From assembly GCF_032854445.1 (NCBI RefSeq), contig NC_088306.1:23405764-23469763 (forward strand): a stretch of DNA of 64,000 bases, in the 5' to 3' direction. This document shows, in pieces, positions 48,411-60,766 of the stretch. The stretch comes from Liolophura sinensis. Lineage: Eukaryota > Mollusca > Polyplacophora > Chitonida > Chitonidae. A program made the position numbers and the translations under genes. Below the pieces are notes generated by a model. That model saw only the letters and a list, made by a program, of their open reading frames with translations. It did no database searches and was not told the origin of the DNA. Every line of letters starts with the position of its first letter. Positions within the stretch are counted from its first letter, which is position 1.

Positions 48411-48939
48411 ACAGGCTCCTTCTTCAAAAGGAACTCACAATTCTGAGATAAGTTTAATTGACATCCTGGATATAAGCTCTTGTTAAACTGATGAAGAACC
48501 TATATCTATTCCATCCATGACCTTTAACCTTCAACCTGTTCACAGCAACATAGCCATTGTTGTTATCAATGTAAACTATGTATATGTATTAGTTCAGTAA
48601 TTTTCGATCATTCTCATTGGACATAAGGTCTTCTCTAGGGAAGAACTTGACCTTTAACACTAGGAGGCTGAAAATGTCATGTGACTCAGACTACTTACAT
48701 GTAAAAGTCACATGACTGATGATGTCTGACACGGTATGAGCATCCAGTAATCTATGAGTCACTGATGGGAGGTTTTAATTGTCATATGATGATAAATTAG
48801 GATAATAGTCCGGAGGTAGGATTAATGTATTTGCAATGCGGCAGGTATCAGTGAATTTAAACAGATTACGGCCTCTGGGAACTATATGTGCCGAGCTATT
48901 AACAGGATCAGTTAATCACTATGTCTGATTCGGAGAGTT

Positions 48940-49095
48940 ATATTGATTTTAGAAAGTTGTTTTGAGGTATGTGTGAAAGGTAGGATGATATCGTACCAGA
49001 TAAATGTAAGCTTCAAATCCATATCAGCAGAAGTTATAACTTTAATATACTGCTAAAATGTAATTTTTATGATGATTTAATTTAGGCCAAAAACC
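48940..49095. mobile_element. MITE-2 copy, diverged
   Basis: GGTAGGATGATATCGTACCA and the terminal TTTATGATGATTTAATTTAGG resemble the family. Confidence 0.35.
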
Positions 49096-49354
49096 AATAA
49101 GCTGATTTATGCTCCTGCCCTGGTTTTGGAGCTTCCAATTTATTTACTAGCATTTATACGTTTTTGTTGATGTTTAAGACCTATCATGCTGGATCCCCAT
49201 TTCCTGTCACCACCCACATGCCATTTTACACCCAGCATTGGAACTCATTATTCCATGTTTTGAGACCATTATAAACGTGAGTAGAAATAATGACAGTGTA
49301 AAATTAAAATTGTTCTGTTCCTGCTCACCTAAATCCAAAATGGCAAAAGTCTAG

Positions 49355-49562
49355 AACTGTTCACTCACCCCAATTTTCGCATACAAAAGAGCAAATTTCA
49401 GTGTGATTTATAGACATATTTAATTGGATTTTAAAGACAAAACTACATTGGTATGGTGGCCTGTTTCAGGCCTTCACAAAAAGTGTCAATTTTATCAGTC
49501 AACACAGAATAATGCTTGGATAAACTTTTTGCAAATATATGAAAGGGTTGAAGAATTACAGT
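49355..49562. mobile_element. MITE-1 copy
   Basis: Core GGACTTTAAAGACAAAACTA-like block, CAGGCCTTCACAAAAAGTGT and right end GGGTTGAAGAATTACA. Confidence 0.65.
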
Positions 49563-49733
49563 ACATTGGTATTTTCAGGTGGAAATCAAAGACATCCCAA
49601 ACACATTTCTGTTAACATTGTACATAAAATATGTACACAAGAACAACCATGTAGACAGGGATGAATAAGTGGATACACAAAACACAGGTCTGTTAAGAGT
49701 TAAACCACAGCTTCACTGACCATTGATATATTT

Positions 49734-49986
49734 CTTTATTTGATTGCCGTTTTATGCCTTGCTCAAGAATTTTTCACTTATACGATAACGGTCAGCATTA
49801 TGGTGGGAGGAAACCAGGCAGAGCCCAAGAGAAACACATGACCATCCACAGGTTGCTGACAGACCTTCTTATGTACGGCCAGAAATTAGGAAGCAAGGAC
49901 GAGCTGGACTTTTAACTCACAGCGACTGCATTGGTAAGGTGCTCGTGTCAGGCGCCATGCTGGCGCTCAATACCACCTCGGCCCCG
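49734..49986 (-). mobile_element. SINE-1, full length
   Basis: It runs from TTTATTTGATTGCCGTTTTA to ACCTCGGCCCCG, with a diverged A-box region. Confidence 0.82.
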
Positions 49987-50200
49987 TTGTTGACCAATGA
50001 GGTACATCACATGTTCAACTCCAGCAGTTACAACTTGCAATCATTTCAGTTTCCTCCACCGCCATACACCACCATTATTAATTCTAATTGGATATAATTA
50101 AGGCAAAAAGTTTCAATCAAATTTATAAATAAAAAAAAAAAAAACATTCTTGAGCTGTTTTTTTTTCCAAATGTTACATGACCTGCTCATCTTATCACAT

Positions 50201-50219
50201 GATGATGATGATGATGATA
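50201..50219. repeat. (GAT)n microsatellite
   Basis: Six units of GAT, followed by ATCC. Confidence 0.85.
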
Positions 50220-50802
50220 TCCCTGTTTGCATCATTAACCAAAGTGCATCATGTACAGGGACATGAAGTTACATGATATCTGTTATATCTGTGGTTGATA
50301 ACGTTGCTGTTCTCTGGTAGAATATCTGTCTTGCATATTGATTAAAAAATGCATCCCATGAAGAAAAACAACACACAAAACCCCATGGCAATCAAATGAA
50401 ATGGCACAAGAGTATTGAATTGAAATCTATGACCTGAAATAAAAACACAGTAACCACAACAATATGTAATATTGGCAAAATGCTTCAGGCCAGCTCTAAC
50501 CTACATGTGCTTCAAAAACAAAATTCATATTTCTTAAGACTTCAACTTCAAAGTCAGAAGTCACTAATACATGTACATTGCAAAGTTCTGGTGGATTCCT
50601 TTGTGAAAAAAACAGAATATTTTAAAACAATGTACACGACAAGAAACAACAACATTTAACACTTTCAAATTCATCAAACAATTAACATATATACTGGCAT
50701 CAATTAATAAAATGAGAACACAGAAAGAGCTCATTTATGTGGCATGCAGCTAAAGTGGCACGCATGCCACAAGAACATGACTGGCCAGGAAATCATCCAA
50801 CT

Positions 50803-51022
50803 ACCCTAAATCTTCAACCTTTTCACATACATGTATGAAAGAGCAACTTTCAGTGCAATTTATGCACATTTTTAATTTGATTTTTAAGACAATACTACAT
50901 TGGTTGGATTGGCCAGTTTCAGGGCTTCACAAAAAATATCATTTTTATCAGTCAACACAGAATGCCTTCAGAATATGCTTAAAAAACACCTGGATAGCGT
51001 GCAAAAAGCTTAAAGAATTAGA
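50803..51022. mobile_element. MITE-1 copy, complete
   Basis: CCCTAAATCTTCAACCTTTT at one end, AAAGCTTAAAGAATTAGAG at the other, with CAGGGCTTCACAAAAAATAT inside. Confidence 0.7.
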
Positions 51023-51070
51023 GTTTATACATTCAGTGTTAAGATTTGATTATTTACTTATTTGATTGAT

Positions 51071-51316
51071 GGTTAGCGCGCTAGCGCAGCGTAATGACCC
51101 AGGAGTCTCTCACCAATGCGGTCGCTGTGAGTTCAAGTCCAGCTCATGCTGGCTTCCTCTCCGGCCGTATGTGAGAAGGTCTGTCAGCAACCTGCGGATG
51201 GTGGTGGGTTTCCCCCGGGCTCTGCCCGGTTTCCGCCAACCATAATGCTGGCCGCCGTCGTATAAGTGAAATATTCTTGAGTACAGTGTAAAACACCAAT
51301 CAAAAAAAAACAAAAC
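51071..51316 (+). mobile_element. SINE-1, near full length, young-looking
   Basis: It starts at GGTTAGCGCGCTAGCGCAGC, keeps GAGTTCAAGTCCAGCTCATG, and ends in an A-rich rather than AATAAATA tail. It sits 50 bases after a MITE-1 copy. Confidence 0.88.
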
Positions 51317-51697
51317 AACAATGTCTAGATGTGCCAGTAAGACACTCTTGACAAAATCAAAAGTCTGGGAAGAATGAATTTGGATGTGTAAATCACACTC
51401 CTGGTTTCCTTTACGAGACATGATAATCACACAAAGTCATTGTGATTTTTAAGTTGGAAATCCATTCATATACTGGACTTTACCAAATATGCTTCAAGTA
51501 CAGTAATTTAGATGTAACAGAATTATTGCAGCTTCCTGTGGTTACTGGTACTTAATTGGGAGTTGTGTGATTGGTGGTAATTAAAGCCTCAACCGCAAAA
51601 TTAAGAAATGGCACTGCAATAATATATATGTATGTGAAATATCATTGAGTATTAAGCAACACAGCAAAACAACAGAATACCAATATCATTGTTGCAA

Positions 51698-52140
51698 ATA
51701 TACTCAACAAAAATGTAAACGCACAAAGCAATTTTGTACTGTTTTCTCTCAGTATCAAATAACATGTTAACTCAATAATTAGGGTAAAGTATTCATTATT
51801 AATTGTGGTTTCAATTTCCACCGCATTTGCACATTTTATGGGCAACAGTCCAGGAGCTTTGGCAGCTTGAACACAGTGGTTGTTAATCACAGTTCTTGCT
51901 CTTCGTGATGGTAATGGTGGACACCCTCGGTACTGACTGGTATGAACTGTGATTAGAGACCACTCTGCTTTCACGCTGCTTTAGCTTATGAATTATTGCC
52001 CTAAAATATAAAAATATGGTGGAAATTGAAGCAATAATTGATAATGAATACTTACCCAAGTGTTGAGTTAACGTATTATTTAATATTGAGAAAAAACAAC
52101 ATAAAATTGCTTCACGGGTTAATATTTTTGTTGAGTATAC
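51698..52140. mobile_element. Long-inverted-repeat transposon remnant
   Basis: Arms of about 122 bases (51698-51820 and 52020-52140) begin TATACTCAACAAAAATGTAA and its complement GTTGAGTATAC, and both contain GAAGCAATTTTATG-like and GTTAACTCAA blocks ending at TTTCAATTTCCACC. The central 200 bases may be a remnant of transposase-coding sequence, but I could not place it in a family. Confidence 0.7.
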
Positions 52141-52605
52141 GTACATGTGTATGAAAATTAAACGCAGTCAATATGTACAGTATTCTTCTCAAAGAAGCAC
52201 ATTTACAAAACTGCCAAAAATATTCACTTTTGCTGAGTTTGATTTATTGCATAAATCCTAAGTCAAACGAAACCATGAATGGCAACAAAAAGCCATGAGC
52301 TAATACTCGCCTACAGGAAAACTCCCCGAAGATGCAAGACGGGTGAGCCTAATGTGCCATCTCTGCTGTGAACAAAACAGAGTTTGAAAGACGAGGACCT
52401 ACTGCAGTGTCCTGAATTATTTACAGGTTTGGAGTGCCACATAGCCACTCCAAGAGAAAGTAGAAACCTCAGCTGATTGGATGAATCTCGTCCACCTGCC
52501 GAACACTGATTATGGTACCTCATGATACAACACATAGGCCTATGGGGGCTATAGGAGAGTAGCTGTCATTTTAATTTACATATAACGCATCATGTATCAA
52601 TCTTA

Positions 52606-52862
52606 ACCGCAGTTGGTTAGTGTGCTAGGGCAGTGTAATGACCCAGGAGTCTCTCACCAATGCGGTCGCTGTGAGTTCAAGTCCAGCTCATGCTGGCTTC
52701 CTCTCCAACCGTAAGTGGGAAGATCTGCTAGCAACCTGTGAATTGTCGTGGGTTTTCCCCCGGGGCTCTGCCCGGGCTCCTCCAACCAAAATGCTGGCTG
52801 CCGTCATGTAAGTGAAATATTCTTGAGTATGGTGTAAAACAAAAATCAAATAAATAAATAAT
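52606..52862 (+). mobile_element. SINE-1, near full length
   Basis: It starts CAGTTGGTTAGTGTGCTAGG, has an intact B box, and ends ATCAAATAAATAAATAATA. Confidence 0.88.
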
Positions 52863-53594
52863 AGCACTGGGCAGTACACTTGTAAAATATCACACCACTT
52901 TCCCCATATCGCTAAAATGTAAAACTGACAAGTTAAGTGCAATGCAATAAACAAAAAAACTCTTCTACCCAAACATTCCCAAATCTTATCTTACAAACTC
53001 AAAAACCCACTGTCCCAGCCTGCCCTAAGTAAAATGTTCATGTAAATATTAAAGCTGCTGTGTAGAAAACCTATAAAGATTATTCTGGGTGTTGCTCAAT
53101 GCTGTGAACCTGTTGACAGCAACAGATTCTGTTTCTCTGATTCAGGGGTTGATAACATGTCAGCACAGGAGCTCGCCAGGGCTGCTGTGTCCCTGCATAT
53201 TTGGGTGGGGGTGAGAAAGGATATGGAAATCCTAACCCTGGGTCTTTAGGGGCAGGAATCAGATCTGAGCTGGGATCTTGTCTGCAGCCATTTGTTTTTA
53301 TTCAAGCCCCCAGGGCTGAAGCTAAAGTTTGTGGGAAATGGCATGTCAGTTTGTGGTTATATACATGAAACTGGGAATGGCGTGAGCATAGCACTTTGAG
53401 CCTTTCAACCAGTAAATACTCAGGGCTCAAGGCCTTGAATTCATGAACTTGAGGATAAGGAAGGATGAAGGAGGGGGAAGAGGGAAGAAAGTTGGGGGGG
53501 AGGGGGGCATGTGTCATGTCAGTACATTTGGGTCCTAACTTCACATGGTTGTAGGATGCCTGGTTACATTATGTACACTGTTATTATTTTTGCA

Positions 53595-54150
53595 GGATGG
53601 GTGCAAGATGGGTGCAGGATGGAAGGATCGTGCAGCCATTTTTGATGTAATATTTTGTAACAGTTTAGCTACAGTGTGTGAACAATATTATCCTCTGCCT
53701 ACCATAGGCAGCCCTCATCCCTTCATGTTGGGTGCAGGATGGAAGGATGGTGCAGCCATTTTTGAAGTAATATTTTGTAATATTTTATCTACAATGTTGT
53801 CTTGCTCATGGTGGGTGTAGGATAGACAGCTGTTTCAGGTGTATTTTGTAATATTATATCACTACATTGTTTGAATAATATTTGTAATATTATAAAACTA
53901 CACTGTTTGAACAATTCAGTAAGTATCCTCCAGCCACCACAAAGCCATCATGGAGGATGGGTGCAGGATGGAACGATGGCGCAGCCATGTATGGCGTACC
54001 GTGTAACATTATAACTGCACCGTTTTAACAGTGTTAAACATCCTCTAGTTAACACTGAGAAATCATCAAGTAGGAAGGGACAAGGATGGTTGTAGGATGG
54101 GCAGACAATCTGACCAGGATATAAGCAACATCTGAGTAGGATATCACTTA
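53595..54150. repeat. Dispersed GGATGGGTGCAGGATGG repeats
   Basis: GGGTGCAGGATGGAAGGATC-like blocks recur at 53600, 53730 and 53955, with GTAATATTTTGTAA between them. The GTAGGATGGGCAGACAATCT block at 54090 resembles the 33-bp satellite at 9.5 kb. Confidence 0.6.
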
Positions 54151-54942
54151 GCCATGCAGGATTGGTCAGTGTGCGTGCTACTATACATGTACATAGCATA
54201 AAACCCAAAGCGACAATATGTCCAATCTAGAAACAAGCCCAAATTCACAATGATCGAGACATCATGCAAGAAAGTCTTATACTTTATGATTCTAGGACTC
54301 ATATTAAAAAGAGAATACGATATGTCAAAAATCTGACTGGCTGACAAACAGACAGACAGACAAAGCAAAACTCAAAGTGCTTACATAGAATGCATAAAAC
54401 CAAATCCAATCAATGACAAGAATTATTAGCTTAATTATTGTAGTCCTAGCTTATATTCTCATCCATTACAAAATAAAGTTACATAGAAGCATTTAAACTT
54501 TTACCAGATAATGTTATCAGTGTAACAGTTGGGAGTGTAACATAATCAGATAATGTTGACAGTGTAGCATTATCAGATAAGTTATGTTGATATTGTCACC
54601 ACCTAAATGTAAACCTTTACTTGTGAAGCTGTCAAATCTGTACCAAGATTATCTACTGTTGGTAAATATCCAAGATTTATCTTTAACCAAAGGTTAACTT
54701 GTGTCACTTCCCATGAGGGGTACAGCGTGACCTCTTGACTGGTTCAGGATGCTGACGTCTGTCTGGAGGGATTTCAATGAACCTATTTCTCTAAAATACT
54801 TGTAAGTTCTAAGAGAATGTACATGTAGGATATAACTCCACCAACATAAATAATTAAATAGTAATTAAATAGTCTTGTGAGGTTAGTAAAGTTTATGGAG
54901 CTTCCTTCTGTTTCTCATTGACCCACTTATGATATTTATTTA

Positions 54943-55074
54943 GTTTATTTATTTGATTGGTGTTTTACGCCGTACTCAAGAATATTTCACTTATACGTCG
55001 GCGGCCAGCATTATGGTGGGAGGAAACCGGGCAGAACCCGGGGGAAACCCATGACCATCCACAGGCTGCTCGCC
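54943..55074 (-). mobile_element. SINE-1, 5'-truncated
   Basis: The 3' half is close to the consensus (GATTGGTGTTTTACGCCGTA). The 5' half is missing. Confidence 0.87.
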
Positions 55075-55510
55075 CTTATGATACTGACGTCATATCCTTG
55101 TCACATAACCACAACAGCACCCAGTAAGCTTTGAAACTCCTGCAGATCTAATTTATGACACAAAGCCCTAGAGGAGCCCAATAAACAGGGGTGGAGTGGG
55201 GTGGAGAAACACTCAAACAGGTCAATGACACAAAAAAATTACACTGATAAAGGGGAATAAATCTGCATATGTTGTTATCATTTTCTGCAAATTACAAACA
55301 GATTTACTGTAAGCAATTACTGCCAGGCTCCTCTCATCAACATTACTGATTCAGATTTATATGGACTTTTGGCAGTTTCTAATTACTGTACTTGACCTAT
55401 ATTTACATCCCTGACTAAGATCTATATTTGGCCTGAGTGTTCTATTGACCTCAGAGTTTTTTGTTTGTTTTTTGGGTGTTTTTTTTTAGGTGGGGGCTGG
55501 GAGGAGGGTC

Positions 55511-55567
55511 TTACAAGTGAAATATTCTGGAGTACAGGATAAAACACTATTCAAGTAAACAAATAAA
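55511..55567 (+). mobile_element. SINE-1 tail fragment
   Basis: AAGTGAAATATTCTGGAGTA followed by a CAAGTAAACAAATAAAT tail. Confidence 0.55.
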
Positions 55568-55624
55568 TTGGACAATTTAACAGCTGAGGTACCAGCTGAA
55601 GAGTCATTATAAGCAGAAAAGGTG

Positions 55625-56070
55625 CTGGGCCCACTTGTTTAAAACTGTTTGAAGACTTAACCCCAGATTAGACTTTAATCCAAGTCTTAAAGTTCAAAGT
55701 CAAAATATAACAACAGCAGCAGATTTATTTCCTATTTAATATACAGTTATGCAATTATTTTTGGGTTAAGTACAAAACTGTACAGATTAGACTTTAATCC
55801 AAGTCTTAAAGTTCAAAGTCAAAATATAACAACAGCAGCAGATTTATTTCCTATTTAATATACAGTTATACAATTATTTTTGGGTTAAGTACAAAACTGT
55901 ACTTAAAATAATTGCATAACTGTATACAAAATAGGAAATAAATCTGCTGCTGTTGTTATATTTTGACTTTGGACAACTGTATTGGCTGCTGATTTTGATT
56001 TTAATCCTAAATATAAAATATGCCTTAATACCAGTGTTAACTAATATACTTCTGAACAACTGGGCCCAGG
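55625..56070. mobile_element. Foldback MITE with an internal duplication
   Basis: The outer ends are CTGGGCCCACTTGTTTAAAA and the complement CTGGGCCCAGTTGTTCAGAA. Inside, a 119-bp block starting CAGATTAGACTTTAATCCAA occurs twice in tandem (55664 and 55783), and part of it recurs inverted at 55901-55971. Confidence 0.75.
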
Positions 56071-57016
56071 TAAGAAATCCACTATACAGCAGGTTAAGAA
56101 ACAAAACTAGAGATGTCCTGTATATTTCTCTGCCCTGACTGAACAATGATTTGAAAATTGATCAAAGTTCTGTTTGTTCTACACAACGAAAATTTTAATT
56201 CAAATACATATATATATGTTTTTGCCACAAAATATTGAGTGGAAACATATCATACAGCTCTAAGAGTGCAGTAAATGAAATAAAAAAGAAAAAGCTAGTA
56301 CGGCAGTTTACATCAATAACAGTTATAAATGTGTAATAAACTGAACTGTGACAACATTAGAAGCTACATGTAGCTCTGATGTAACTATTTTCAATGTTAG
56401 CCTAATTATCAGAAATATCCATGAAGTATATATTTATGCGCTTACACACCTTTACAGGGGTTTGTAAATGGCATCCACGGGCGCCTCAGGCGTATTGCAT
56501 TCCAGGAGTGCAAATGTGTGAAATATACGTGGGATACAGATCCCTGAAGTACTGATAATATCAGTGTAGCAAGAAAAAAAAAACAAAAAATGGCTTCTGA
56601 AACAAAAGGGTGCTCTGTGCAGTATACATGTGAGAAAACTGTGAAGCATTATTTGCATCTTGATATATTACCATATTAAACAGGGACGTTTTCTTCAGAC
56701 ATCTATGAGAACAACTTCACTCAGTTCCCCTGTGGTGCTGCTTTCTTTTGCACCTGCAGTCTTAGAATTGTGTTATACCTGGGACTAATATAATTAATAA
56801 TACTGTTACATTAGTCCCAGGTTGTACACGTACATGAGCACACAGGTACGTGAAGGCATATCAGAGCGCACAGCACATGTTACAATGTAATGCAAGAAGA
56901 CGTAGAATTAATGTCACCTAATGTTCCACTCTCAGGGATTCAAAATTAGCAACACATGTACCCCATAAAATGAAGCCTAATATACAGTGATAGGCACTGG
57001 ATAACTTACATGTATC

Positions 57017-57665
57017 ATGTTATTTCAGCTTCCCACAGATCTGGGCGATACACAATGTAAAAACTTGTGTCACTTCAGCTTCCCACAGATTTGGGTGATA
57101 CACAATGTAAAAACCTATGTTATTTCAGCTTCCCACAGATTTGGGTGATACACAATGTAAAAACCTATGTTATTTCAGCTTCCCACAGATTTGGGTGATA
57201 CACAATGTAAAAACCTATGTCACTTCAGCTTCTCACAGATTTGGGTGATACACAATGTAAAAACCTATGTTATTTCAGCTTCCCACAGATTTGGGTGATA
57301 CACAATGTAAAAACCTATGTTATTTCAGCTTCCCACAGATTTGGGTGATACACAATGTAAAAACCTATGTTATTTCAGCTTTCCACAGATTTGGGTGATA
57401 CACAATGTAAAAACCTATGTTACTTCAGCTTACCACAGATTTGGGTGATACACAATGTAAAAACCTATGTTATTTCAGCTTCCCACAGATTTGGGTGATA
57501 CACAATGTAAAAACCTATGTTATTTCAGCTTCCCACAGATTTGGGTGATACACAGTGTAAAAACCTATGTTATTTCAGCTTCCCATAGATTTGGGTGATA
57601 CACAATGTAAAAACCTATGTTATTTCAGCTTCCCACAGATTTGGGCGATACACAATCTAAAAACC
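57017..57665. repeat. 50-bp tandem repeat (13 units)
   Basis: Unit TTCAGCTTCCCACAGATTTG, GGTGATACACAATGTAAAAA, CCTATGTTAT. Units start at 57024 and every 50 bases, with very few differences, so the array is recent or homogenised. Confidence 0.97.
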
Positions 57666-57674
57666 CGGCTCTTT

Positions 57675-58250
57675 CAACTTAACATCAGAGCAGTAGTCTC
57701 AAGCAGCACTTTATTACCCTAGCACTATAGCCTCTAAAGCAGCTCTTAACATCTCAGCACTAGCCATAGGCAGTTCTTAACATCACAGCACTAGCCAAAG
57801 ACACCTCTTAACATCATAGAACTAGCTTTGGGCAATTCTCAACATCACAGCACCAGTGTTATGTAGCTCTTAACATCACAGCACTAGTCTTAGACAGCTT
57901 TAAACATCACAGCACTAGCTTTGAGCAACTCTTAACATCACAACACTAGACATAACATCATAGAACTAGCTTTGGGCAACTCTCAACATCACAGCACCAG
58001 TGTTATGAAGCTCTCAACATTACAGCACTAGTCTTAGGCAGTTCTTAACATCACAGCACTAGTCTTAGGCAGCTTTAAACATCACAGCACTAGCTTTGAG
58101 CAACTCTTTAACATTACAGCACTAGTCTTAGGCAGTTCTTAACTTCACAGCACTAGTCTTAGGCAGCTTTAAACATCACAGTACTAGTTCTTAGTCAGCT
58201 CTTAAAATCAAAGCATTATTCTTAGGCAGATTTTGGCACCATATTATGGC
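57675..58250. repeat. About 30-bp tandem repeat, diverged
   Basis: Units of ACATCACAGCACTAGTCTTA then GGCAGCTCTT, with many variants, directly after the 50-bp array. Confidence 0.9.
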
Positions 58251-59272
58251 CAATTTTGTAGACCGCTCATAACTCCTTATCACTAGTCTTACATGTAGGT
58301 AGCTCCTATTGCATCACTGATCTTAGGTAAGCTCTAAACACCTTATCATGATTTTTCTTAGAGTGTGCAAATGTTACACAGTGATACTGCATGGCTACAT
58401 GTAACTATCCTGGTATTATTAGAGATATCCTAAATTTCACAGGAAGTCAAATCCCTAAGCTGTACAGACCATCTTAAATCCACTGAGATAAAATTATTAT
58501 TTTCTTTAACAGCTGCAATCCCAAACCTCCACTACATTTTAAAGTTTAAATGTTGGAATTTCCTTAATTTAACAGATCTAAATATGATACTTCAGATGTT
58601 ATGGTTTCTTGAACTTCAAAGCTCAATTCCTACAAACACAGGCATAAATTTGACATCTTAAGGAACATCCAGCTTAATCCTTTAAGCTGAAATACTAGAG
58701 CGTTACATCAATAACTTTAACTCTGTGGGAATTAAGCTTTCTCTAACAGGAAGAATTATCTCACAAATACCACCACGAGCCTTCCTATAGCTATTAGAGA
58801 CCCAGTATATCCCAAACATACCCATCTAAAACTCTCACAGTTTTCCTACAGTATAAAATTCAACATGTTTTGCCTATGGTTGGAGTGTTTATATTAGTCT
58901 TCTGTTTCACAGATCGAATGTTTATAGCTTTCCAATAAGACAATAAGCTTTATAACCACATAGGCCTATTCCAAGAAACGGTTTACCCAAGTCTTAGTCA
59001 TCCATGTTATAACCTTGGTCCTCATGAGTACACTCTTGTCCCAGATGGGCACAGAGAGTGTAAAGTCTAACCATTAGGGGTGAATGATTGGGAAGTGAGC
59101 TGCATATAAGCTGTCAGCACCTGCTCCTGTAAACACACACCCATGATGGATGGGTGGGTGGAGGCAGGGGATCTATAATTAAGCTTGAGTGTCTCACAAA
59201 CATCTGCATTCCTCTAAGGGGGTGATGCAATGGAGAAGCACATGGATGGGCAAAACAGGGTTATTGTTAGCC

Positions 59273-59452
59273 TGTTTTGTTCTTTACTAAAACAGGAGAT
59301 GCTCTTTGGTTCTTTAACAAAACTGAAGAAAGTGCTTTATTCTTTAACAAAACTGAAGAAAGTGCTTTGTTCTTTAATAAAAACTAGAGAAAGTGTTTTG
59401 TTCCTTAAAGAAACTGAAGAAAGTGTTTTGTTCTTTGACAAAATCAAAGAAA
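59273..59452. repeat. 30-bp minisatellite (about 6 units)
   Basis: TTCTTTAACAAAACTGAAGA then AAGTGCTTTG. The period keeps a frame open as SLTKLKKVLY repeats. Confidence 0.9.
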
Positions 59453-60225
59453 TTTAAACAAAAAGAAGGAAATGTTTTATTTTTACATAACACACGGCAG
59501 AGGAAACACCAAAAAAATGTTCTGATATATACATATATATCCGTTATGACTGTAGGCAGTCTCAGCTTTCAATAGGAAATTGGAGATTCAGTGATAAAAT
59601 GTTATGGATTAAAAAATGGGTAACATTATTTCTGCTATTAGAATTTCATGTTTCTGTCGGTCTATATCACAGATAATATTTAAACATTCCCCAGAGCCTA
59701 TGCGCTATTACGCATAATTTTCCCACAACGCTTATAGCAAAGACAGCAGATTGTTTCTCTTCACGCATTCTACAGAAATAGTAATTACACAATTCATCCA
59801 GCCATGACCAAAATGCAGTATCGCAGTGAGAGGGCTAATACTCTATTTTATGCATTCAGCTCAAAAAATGTATGAAGAAAATGTATCAATACTATATTGC
59901 AGCTGTAGTAAGAAATGTAATTAATTTTATAAGAGATTTCAATATACATATTTCCAGCCTGATGGACACACACAGGAAGGACATCATATTCAGACAGGGG
60001 TCTAATCAGGACAAGCTGAAGATTACAGCTGAAGGGAAAATGTAATTTCCTTAATCAAAAAAAAAACTCAATGTTCTTGGAAGCACAAAAATACAGAGAT
60101 CTCTGACTCTCCTGACTACTACGTATAAAATGTCCATGATCATGGAGACAATTTTCGTGACATTCTACATACATGTAATTTCTTACAATGTAGCATAATT
60201 TCACTGAACATGCATGATTCTGTTC

Positions 60226-60370
60226 ATTTATTTATTTATCTGGTGTTTCACACCGTACTAAAGAATATTTCACTTATACCACAGTAGCTAATATATATTA
60301 TGATGACAAGAAATGGCCATAGCCTTCGGAAACCTACAACAAATCTGTAGGGTGCTAGCAAACCTTCAAA
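60226..60370 (-). mobile_element. SINE-1, 5'-truncated and diverged
   Basis: TTTATTTATTTATCTGGTGT and AAAGAATATTTCACTTATAC are clear; the body is heavily mutated. Confidence 0.65.
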
Positions 60371-60538
60371 TATCATGACTTTGTTGATTTGCACAGTATA
60401 ATTTAATTTAATTTTAATGCTCATATTGCATAGACTTCTGTTGTCCATTAGTCAGTTTCATAAGCCGAGACAAATCTGATCTGTCTTTGAACCTCCCCAT
60501 GTAAAACCCACAGATGGTCACCAACAGGTTAGTATACT

Positions 60539-60766
60539 GTAATTCTTCAACCTTTTTGCATGTTTGCAAGGTATTTATTCAAGCATATTCTGGAGGCATT
60601 ATTGACTGTATTAACTGATAAAATTATACTTTTTGTAGCCCTGGAAACCTGGCCCTGGAACTGGCCAATGTAACCAATGTAGCTTAGTCTCCAAAAACCA
60701 AAAACAGAATGTGCATAAATTGCACTGGAAATTGTTCTTTAATATGCGAAAACGTTGAGGAATTAG
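60539..60766. mobile_element. MITE-1 copy, complete
   Basis: TAATTCTTCAACCTTTTTGC to GCGAAAACGTTGAGGAATTA; the ends pair well and this is the best copy for a consensus. Confidence 0.72.

Noticed and set aside
57017-57665. Possible repeated exon series because each unit has an acceptor-like TTTCAG
   Set aside because: No donor and no open coding frame in the 50-bp unit (50 is not a multiple of three).
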